Assembly (NCBI RefSeq): GCF_026247885.1
Contig: NZ_CP110921.1
Span: 1,731,001 to 1,795,000 of the forward strand
Direction of reading: 5' to 3'
DNA length: 64,000 bases
Origin: Methylococcus mesophilus
GTDB taxonomy: Bacteria > Pseudomonadota > Gammaproteobacteria > Methylococcales > Methylococcaceae
Shown here: positions 57,190 through 64,000 of the stretch, piece by piece
Numbering within the stretch: the stretch's first letter is position 1
Layout of the letters: each line of letters opens with the position of its first letter
Position numbers and translations under genes: made by a program
The notes under the pieces: model-generated
What the model saw: the letters and a program-made list of their open reading frames with translations, nothing else
Databases searched by the model: none
Told to the model about the DNA's origin: nothing

Positions 57190-57913
57190 CCGGGAGGACA
57201 TAGTGAAGGTCGAACTGAATGTTGTGCGTCCAGACATCGGCGGTGCCCGGCGTACCTGCCATGTATTGGCCCAGATAGCCGAAATCCACGCCGAGATGCC
57301 GTGTCACGCGATAGGTCACGCCGGACAGGATCCGGTTCTGGCAGAATCCGGCCGGTCCGAATACGCTGTAGTTCGGACACACCATGAGCTCGTCCCCGAC
57401 GTAAACGTCCATTCCATCCGCCAAGAAGCGCAAGGGATGGCTCCAGGTCACCGCCTCGCGGAAGCGGACTCCGACCTCGCCGCCCTGCTGCAGCACCCGC
57501 TCCTCGAGCCGGGTCCTGCTGACCAGTTTCCCCCCACCCGCTTCGTGGGTGAGCACCGCCTCGAGATACGGGCGATTTTCCTGATAAGCCGGCTGGCCCA
57601 ACGGATGCAGCCAAGTGTGAGCGTAACCGATGCCGAGGAGGAAGTGGGGGTAGACCTGATAGCCCAACCCCACCCAAAGCAAGTCCTCGTACATGCGCCA
57701 GGCGTTCGGCGGATTGTCATCGCGCAGACGGACCTGATCCCGCACATACCACTTGAATTTCCGCCAGTCCGGAGACACGCTGCCCAGGCTGCCCAACAAG
57801 CTGAGCGAAGCCCAGGCGCCAGCCATGCCCTCGATTCCGTCGGCATTGACGGGTTGGCACGATGCCATCAGCAGCGATGCCCCCAGCGGAAAAGCGACTC
57901 TCGAACGCCTCAA
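57182..57913 (-). CDS. DUF2490-type outer-membrane protein
   Basis: 243 aa with a signal peptide (FPLGASLLMASCQPVNA). Start TTG 57913 is supported by GAGG five bases upstream and because a later ATG would remove the signal. Alternating strands with aromatic girdles (LGYQVYPHFLLGIGYAHTWL, VTRHLGVDFGYLGQYM) fit a small beta barrel; the conserved RTRLEER motif of DUF2490 is present. Function unknown. Overlaps clcA, suggesting one transcript. Confidence 0.82.
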   Translation of the reverse strand: MRRSRVAFPLGASLLMASCQPVNADGIEGMAGAWASLSLLGSLGSVSPDWRKFKWYVRDQVRLRDDNPPNAWRMYEDLLWVGLGYQVYPHFLLGIGYAHTWLHPLGQPAYQENRPYLEAVLTHEAGGGKLVSRTRLEERVLQQGGEVGVRFREAVTWSHPLRFLADGMDVYVGDELMVCPNYSVFGPAGFCQNRILSGVTYRVTRHLGVDFGYLGQYMAGTPGTADVWTHNIQFDLHYVLPDD

Positions 57914-58055
57914 ACCTGCCTCTTAAGTTCGAACCGCTGAATCCAACGCATTCATGTTCACACAGCGCGTTTGAATTGTGGTGACCGATGGGCTCTACTT
58001 TGGACTTCGCTCCGCCGTCGACCCATTCGAAAAAACGCGCATTAGGATAACCCAC

Positions 58056-59576
58056 ATGCCCCTCTCCCAATTCAAGCCCTGGCCCCTCGCCTGCATCATC
58101 AGCACCCTGCTGGCCTGTTGCGGCTGCAGTTCCGGGGCACAACAGGCCAAGCGCGAATCCGCCGAGGACGATGCCCTCAGCCGTATCGAGCACATCGTCG
58201 TCATCTACGCCGAAAATCGTAGCTTCGACAATCTCTACGGCCTTTTCCCCGGCGCCAACGGCATCGCCAACGCCGGCGAGGAGGCCAAACGGCAGATCGA
58301 TCATGACGGCTCGGTACTTCCCTATCTACCGCCGGTATGGCTGAGCGGCGAGGCAAAACCCGATCCGGCTTTTCCTGCCCGGATATCGAACGGCCCGTTC
58401 CGGCTGGATGCGCCACCCATAGGCATGGCGCTGTCGCAGAAGACGCGGGACCTGGTCCACGCCTTCTACCAGAACCAGGAACAGATCAACGGCGGCAAGA
58501 TGAACCGCTTCGCCGCCGTCTCCGACGCCGGCGGCCTCTCCATGGGCTACTACGACGGATCGAAACTCCCCTTGTGGGAGGTCGCCCGGGAATTCACCCT
58601 GGCCGACAATTTCTTCATGGGTGCCTTTGGCGGCTCGTTCCTCAACCATTTCTGGCTGGTCTGCGCGTGCACTCCCGTGTTTCCGGACGCGCCGCCGGAT
58701 CGGGTCGCCAGGCTCGACGCTTCCGGCCGCCTGCTCCGCGCGCACGACTCCCCGCCCGGCGCGCTGCTGGGACCGGCCAAGTACACCGCCTCGCGCATTA
58801 CGCCGGACGGCTACGCGGTGCTAAACGAGCAGCCGCCCTATCAACCCAGCGGCATTCCGCCCGCTGCCGGCGGCGACCGTCGCGTGGCCGATCCGTCCAA
58901 ACACCCCTTGCCGCCGCAGTCATTCAAAACCATCGGCGACACCCTGAGCGCGAAAGGCGTGACCTGGGCCTGGTATGCCGGCGCCTGGAACGCCGCCGTC
59001 GAAGAAGGCACGCGGGGCGTGCAGCCGCGCAAGGTGATCTACGGCAAGGGCGAAGGCTCGCCGAACTTCCAGGCCCACCACCAGCCTTTCAATTATTTCG
59101 CCCGCTACGCGCCCGGCACGCCGGAACGAGCCGGGCACTTGAAGGACGGCGCGGATTTCCTGGCCGCGATCGAAGCCGGCAGCCTGCCCCAGGTCAGCTT
59201 CTACAAACCGCAGGGCAGGCTGAACGAACACCCAGGCTACGCCGACGTCCTCTCCGGGGACGCCCATATCGCCGAATTGGTGAGGAAGATCCAGGCCAGC
59301 CCGCTCTGGACTTCGACGGCGGTGATCGTGACCTACGACGAAAACGGCGGCTTCTGGGACCATGTCGCTCCGCCCAAAGGCGACCGCTGGGGCCCAGGCG
59401 TCCGCATCCCAGCCATCGTCGTGTCCCCCTTCGCCAAACGCGGGCAGATCGACCACACGCTGTACGACACCACTTCGATCATCAAATTCATCACCCGCCG
59501 CTTTGGCTTAGAACCACTGCCTGGCGTGCGCCCGAACGCCGGGGATTTGAGCAATGCCTTCGATTTCGGCTCCTGA
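58056..59576 (+). CDS. Secreted phosphoesterase (phospholipase C / AcpA-type acid phosphatase)
   Basis: 506 aa, from ATG 58056 with AGGA eight bases upstream. A lipoprotein-type signal ends LLACCGCSSGA. The phosphoesterase core starts IEHIVVIYAENRSFDNLYGL (metal-ligand Glu and Asn), GAFGGSFLNHFWLVCACTP, and VTYDENGGFWDHVAPP with the second metal site, then GVRIPAIVVSPFAKRG. The AcpA branch hydrolyses phosphomonoesters, the PLC branch phospholipids; sequence favours neither. Confidence 0.9.
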   Translation: MPLSQFKPWPLACIISTLLACCGCSSGAQQAKRESAEDDALSRIEHIVVIYAENRSFDNLYGLFPGANGIANAGEEAKRQIDHDGSVLPYLPPVWLSGEAKPDPAFPARISNGPFRLDAPPIGMALSQKTRDLVHAFYQNQEQINGGKMNRFAAVSDAGGLSMGYYDGSKLPLWEVAREFTLADNFFMGAFGGSFLNHFWLVCACTPVFPDAPPDRVARLDASGRLLRAHDSPPGALLGPAKYTASRITPDGYAVLNEQPPYQPSGIPPAAGGDRRVADPSKHPLPPQSFKTIGDTLSAKGVTWAWYAGAWNAAVEEGTRGVQPRKVIYGKGEGSPNFQAHHQPFNYFARYAPGTPERAGHLKDGADFLAAIEAGSLPQVSFYKPQGRLNEHPGYADVLSGDAHIAELVRKIQASPLWTSTAVIVTYDENGGFWDHVAPPKGDRWGPGVRIPAIVVSPFAKRGQIDHTLYDTTSIIKFITRRFGLEPLPGVRPNAGDLSNAFDFGS

Positions 59577-60051
59577 AGCCCCCTATACCTTAGCCGCTTC
59601 GGCTCGCGATCTTCCGGGTTTGGCCACGCCGGAAGCGACACCTTGTCCTGGCGCAAAGTTGAACAGCCGCCGGCTGAGCCTTAGAGCGAAGACCAAGGAC
59701 GGTATTCGTAGAAAGCGCAAAGGCTCTCGCGGTTGTTGTGTTGCCAGGCAGCGTTTATGGAGGCGGTGTAAATAGGCGAATAGAGATGGGATATCGTCGT
59801 GAACGCCGGTAAATGGGCCAGGAATCAAGCGGAATGTAAAGGTGAAACCTCCCAGTCGAGCAACTTCCCCGGAGACGCCGACTCCCCTCCTTCGTAGCAG
59901 CAAGGGCGCCCCCAGTTCTTGCATCAGCATCTTCTTGGCGTTTTGCCAAGTTTCTCTCAACCCCACCCTGGCCAAGTTCAGAACAACGACTACGCTGGTA
60001 AGTAGGCCTTCTACGCAGGATGAATCCTGATATTCATCCAGCGAGGATAAT
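59577..60051. other. Intergenic stretch, no supported gene
   Basis: A minus-strand frame of 159 aa (59583-60062) has no ribosome-binding site and an Arg-rich, low-complexity composition; it is probably a shadow. No terminator or repeat is evident. Confidence 0.4.
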
Positions 60052-60336
60052 GTGTGCATCACAGAAAAGCAGCTTGACCTTCTCGAACGAGCCTATGCTG
60101 ATCAATCGCTTCACCTTGATGGCCCACAGGTTCTCCGGCTGGACGCCGCTACGCTCGAAAACCTCCTGGAAGCCGGCCTGATCGAGCCGACAACCTCATC
60201 GACACATGGAAGTTACGTTCTCACCGACTTGGGCAGGTTCGTTCTGCGCCGCCGCTATCTTAAAGCGCAGTCCTCCGATCTCTTCACCGCAATCCGCCGG
60301 AATCTGCCGCTGATCGATGTCGACCACTTCGAGTAA
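60052..60336 (+). CDS. Small winged-helix-like hypothetical protein
   Basis: 94 aa from GTG 60052 with GAGG five bases upstream. ITEKQLDLLERAYADQ, LENLLEAGLIEP and SYVLTDLGRFVLRRRYLK read like a helix-turn-helix with a 'treatment' wing (GLIE...YVLTDLG). No exact family. Isolated. Confidence 0.5.
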   Translation: MCITEKQLDLLERAYADQSLHLDGPQVLRLDAATLENLLEAGLIEPTTSSTHGSYVLTDLGRFVLRRRYLKAQSSDLFTAIRRNLPLIDVDHFE

Positions 60337-60608
60337 GAGCGCGCCGGCCACTCCGTACGGATAGAACATCAACGTCTCGCGACCCCGAAATCACCGCGAG
60401 TTCTGGACCAAACCGCCAAGACACCGGAATCATGCGCCGCCCCGGCCGATCGCGGAACCATCGCTCATGCTGTCGCTTGGCGGCGACGCAAAAGCCCATA
60501 AAAGACCGGTGCGGAACTGTGTGAGGCCTCCCATGTCGCTTGAGCGGCCCCAAAAAGCCGAGTGGAACGCGATGTGCTTAAGATCGGAAAAGGGCGGCTG
60601 GAGAAGTA

Positions 60609-60950
60609 GTGGTGTTGACGAGAAATATTGTTACCGGAGGAGAACTGACTCTCTCTGTCACCACGGCTTTCGAGAAGTCGCCCTATGGCCTGCCTGTCGT
60701 AGTAACTCAGGAAGGCGAGAGATTGGATCCAACTTCGTTCGCCCGGCATCAGATCATCGAAGCCGACGCATATGAACTCGAAGACCTGCAGTTAGGCGGC
60801 TACCCGATACGGTGGGCCGAAGCAGCCCCGCCTCACGGCGCAACCATCGCATTCACTCATCGCGACGTTTTCCAAGACAGCTTCGGATTTGCTTACCGGG
60901 TGCATTGCAATATCTTGATGCGTGCCAGAAAGAGCGCCCAGAAGTCCTGA
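60609..60950 (+). CDS. Hypothetical protein
   Basis: 113 aa starting GTG 60609, GGAG about 11 bases upstream. Beta-rich text (NIVTGGELTLSVTTAFEKSP, LPVVVTQEGERL, GYPIRWAEAAPPHGATIAF) suggests a folded protein, but I recognise no family. Located between other small orphan genes and the multicopper oxidase. Confidence 0.4.
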   Translation: MVLTRNIVTGGELTLSVTTAFEKSPYGLPVVVTQEGERLDPTSFARHQIIEADAYELEDLQLGGYPIRWAEAAPPHGATIAFTHRDVFQDSFGFAYRVHCNILMRARKSAQKS

Positions 60951-61105
60951 ACTTCCAAGCTCACGATCCTCGCGTTTCCCGCCACCCCCCGATGCAGCGT
61001 TCCGCAGGTTGTTGATCGTTCCCTGCACGGCGAAAGGCACCCTCCATTTTTACAATGTAAAACTAATGTAAAATCAGCCGGCAGCCCGCCATCATCGCTA
61101 CCAAC

Positions 61106-62806
61106 ATGAGTGGCCCCACGGCTCAACCCAATTTTACCGACCTCCAGGAAATCCGGGACGGTTCAGATTGCCCAAAAAAATGCAAAAAGAACAAAGACCG
61201 AACGGACATGTTAAACGCTTTACGTGAAATCGCTCCGCCCGCTGTCGTGCTCAGCGTCCTGTCAAACTCAGTGAATGGGGAAGTGCTGTCGATCGAGCAG
61301 CCACCAGTGGAGCTCAATGCATCATTCGCTGCTCTGAACAGTTCTGCGCATGCTTCGCATGGCGAAGCGGCCGCTGAGAAGCTCGCTCCATTGCCGCCGC
61401 CAATTCCCGACCCGGCTTCGGGACCCATCATCACAGGTCTGCCCTTTGTTGAGCCACCGATCATCCGGAGCCGCAATGGCGTGTTGAAGCTTGGGCTGAC
61501 CGCTCAGGCCACGCCTGTCCGGATCAGCGGAAAGTTGGTCAACGCGCGGGTGTATTCCGCTTCGGCCTTTGGACGAGAATATCCGCCTTCGTACGTTCCG
61601 CCGATCCTTGTGTTGGATCCGGGCGACAACCTGCAGGTCACCCTGAAAAACGGATTAGGCGAACCGACCAATCTGCACACCCACGGCTTCTTCATCTCGC
61701 CTTCGGGAAATCAGGACAACATTTTCGTCGATCTGCCACCTGGCGGAACATTTCTCTATAACTACGATCTTCCGAGCGATCTATCTCCTGGGCTCTACTG
61801 GTACCACCCTCACCTCCATCCACTGGTAGAAGAGCAGGTATTCGGCGGCATGGCGGGTTACATCTACGTGCGGGGTTTGAAAAAGCTGCTCCCCGAGTAC
61901 CTGCAGGACATTCCAGAGCGATTCGTGCATCTGAAGGACTTTCAAGTCAACAAGCTAAACACCATTCCTGCCGTCAACATCAATTCCGACGCACCCACGA
62001 ATCGAACGGTGAACGGGCTTGTGCAGCCCATCATGAGCATGAGAGCCGGCGAGACCCAGCTCTGGCATTTGGGCAACATCGGTGCCGATATCTGGTACAA
62101 CCTCGAGATGCCGGGCTTGGAATTTACCGTCATCGCTGAGGATGCAAATCCGGTGGACCGCACCTGGACCACGGCTCAGCTCCTAATGCCTCCGGCGAAA
62201 CGCTATGACGTCCTCGTTCAGGCCAAGAAAGCCGGAGCCTATCAGCTCATCACCACGCAAATGAACACCGGGCCATGGGGCGATTCCTACCCGGAAACTC
62301 TCTTGGCCACATTGAATGTCACCGGGCCGGCCAAAACACCGGCCATCCTGCCGACCCATATCAAGCCGTTCGACAATCTTGCCCATGCCACGGTGAAGCA
62401 GGTCCGAGTCTTCGACCTGTCGGAGAATCCCAACACCAACCGATTCTTCATCAACCGTCGGACGTTCAAACCGAATCACGTCGATGCCACGCCGGAAACG
62501 GGAACGGTCGAAGAGTGGATTTTTCGTAACGCGTCCCTCGAGTTACACCCGATTCACCTCCATGTGAACGACGCTCAGGTCATGAGCGTGAACGGAATTG
62601 CGCAAGACGCGCGCTCGTGGGTGGATACCATTCCCATACCCTCCGCGACCAAGGATGCTCAGGGTCACCTGATTCCGGGGGAAGTAGTCATGCGATTTAA
62701 ATTTCGCAAGTTCGTGGGTCCTTATGTTTTTCACTGCCACATCCTCGCTCACGAAGACCATGGGATGATGTCCGTGATCAACGTGACGAGCCCAGGATCC
62801 GATTAA
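61106..62806 (+). CDS. Multicopper oxidase
   Basis: 566 aa three-cupredoxin oxidase. All four copper motifs are present: HTHG (191), YHPHLH (233), HPIHLH (481) and HCHILAHEDHGMM (543) with the type 1 Cys and axial Met. Substrate could be Cu(I), phenolics or other metals. The first 100 residues are Cys- and Lys-containing, then Pro-rich, and no standard Sec or Tat signal is visible at ATG 61106; a later Met (MLNALREIAPPAVVLSVLS) might start a weak signal. It lies next to the IS3 remnant, so it may belong to the second mobile region. Confidence 0.93.
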   Translation: MSGPTAQPNFTDLQEIRDGSDCPKKCKKNKDRTDMLNALREIAPPAVVLSVLSNSVNGEVLSIEQPPVELNASFAALNSSAHASHGEAAAEKLAPLPPPIPDPASGPIITGLPFVEPPIIRSRNGVLKLGLTAQATPVRISGKLVNARVYSASAFGREYPPSYVPPILVLDPGDNLQVTLKNGLGEPTNLHTHGFFISPSGNQDNIFVDLPPGGTFLYNYDLPSDLSPGLYWYHPHLHPLVEEQVFGGMAGYIYVRGLKKLLPEYLQDIPERFVHLKDFQVNKLNTIPAVNINSDAPTNRTVNGLVQPIMSMRAGETQLWHLGNIGADIWYNLEMPGLEFTVIAEDANPVDRTWTTAQLLMPPAKRYDVLVQAKKAGAYQLITTQMNTGPWGDSYPETLLATLNVTGPAKTPAILPTHIKPFDNLAHATVKQVRVFDLSENPNTNRFFINRRTFKPNHVDATPETGTVEEWIFRNASLELHPIHLHVNDAQVMSVNGIAQDARSWVDTIPIPSATKDAQGHLIPGEVVMRFKFRKFVGPYVFHCHILAHEDHGMMSVINVTSPGSD

Positions 62807-62897
62807 CGGTTTGTCTCTCCACATGCACGATAGTGGATCAGTTGCGCATCTGCCGACAATCGGATGGAAATGTATGGGGCTGCCGGTTCAGGAAGAT

Positions 62898-63898
<1,001 letters not shown>

Positions 63899-64000
63899 CT
63901 CAGGTAAACACGAAAGCATGGCGGACAGCGCTGGAGCGATGCGGCATCGAGGATTTTCGGTGGCACGATCTCCGGCACACCTGGGCCTCCTGGCACGTAC
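63899..64000 (+). pseudogene. Second integrase, fragment running off the window
   Basis: From [20 protein letters not shown] to [12 protein letters not shown] it is nearly identical to residues 217-248 of the integrase at 52796. The 5' part is replaced by the IS3 copy. Its 3' end, and any second tRNA-type repeat, lie beyond the edge. Confidence 0.75.

Noticed and set aside
59583-60062. 159-aa minus-strand frame in the gap after the phosphoesterase gene
   Set aside because: No ribosome-binding site, Arg/Leu-rich without fold-like pattern; overlaps the start of the better-supported gene at 60052.

Overview
The window reads as about 64 kb of a high-GC gammaproteobacterial chromosome. The order truA-trpF-trpB-trpA-accD-folC-dedD-cvpA-purF-metZ is the classic gammaproteobacterial arrangement. 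The nitric-oxide-type Rrf2 regulator, the truncated haemoglobin, the methane-monooxygenase-reductase-like electron-transfer protein and the number of decayed insertion sequences would fit a Methylococcus-like methanotroph, but that assignment is inference and no marker gene here proves it.

1-39.4 kb is ordinary backbone. It holds a SulP anion transporter (cut by the left edge), a sensor kinase/NtrC-type regulator pair, a GTP cyclohydrolase II with a RibD-like tail, a DUF255 thioredoxin-fold protein, pgaBCD for poly-beta-1,6-GlcNAc without pgaA, and the sodium pump oadGAB. It continues with a GH5-like secreted protein lacking an evident acid/base Glu, ispG, a DUF455 ferritin-like protein, acnB, a histone-deacetylase-family protein, a nucleotidyltransferase and UDP-glucose dehydrogenase. 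The large minus-strand biosynthetic operon (Met, purine, folate, fatty acid, Trp and pseudouridine genes), a Cys-rich repeat protein and msrQ follow. Two inverted consensus DnaA boxes lie just upstream of truA.

39.4-53.8 kb is accessory DNA. A decayed ISAs1 transposase and a DUF1353 phage gene with a premature TAG lead to a direct repeat of about 105 bp (41183-41287 and 53677-53781). That repeat contains the 3' part of an initiator tRNA-fMet gene and its terminator. Between the copies is a 12.5-kb island ending in a tyrosine recombinase next to the intact tRNA-fMet. It carries a VapBC-type toxin-antitoxin (TA) pair, a DUF1778/GNAT TA locus with a broken toxin, several other decayed TA copies, a large AT-rich exported protein of unknown function, a Cys-rich exported protein, and an IS3 element. 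It also holds small single-gene units (NTF2-like, SRPBCC, SAM methyltransferase), one of which is followed by a convincing integron-type attC site. The island therefore looks like a mosaic of cassette-like and addiction genes.

53.8-62.9 kb returns to single-copy genes: a divergent Rrf2 regulator and trHb/FeS-flavin reductase pair with a clear promoter, a ClC chloride transporter, a DUF2490 outer-membrane protein, a secreted phosphoesterase, two small hypotheticals and a multicopper oxidase. At 62.9-64 kb a deleted IS3 copy abuts a fragment of a second, closely related integrase, so another element of the same family begins at or beyond the right edge.
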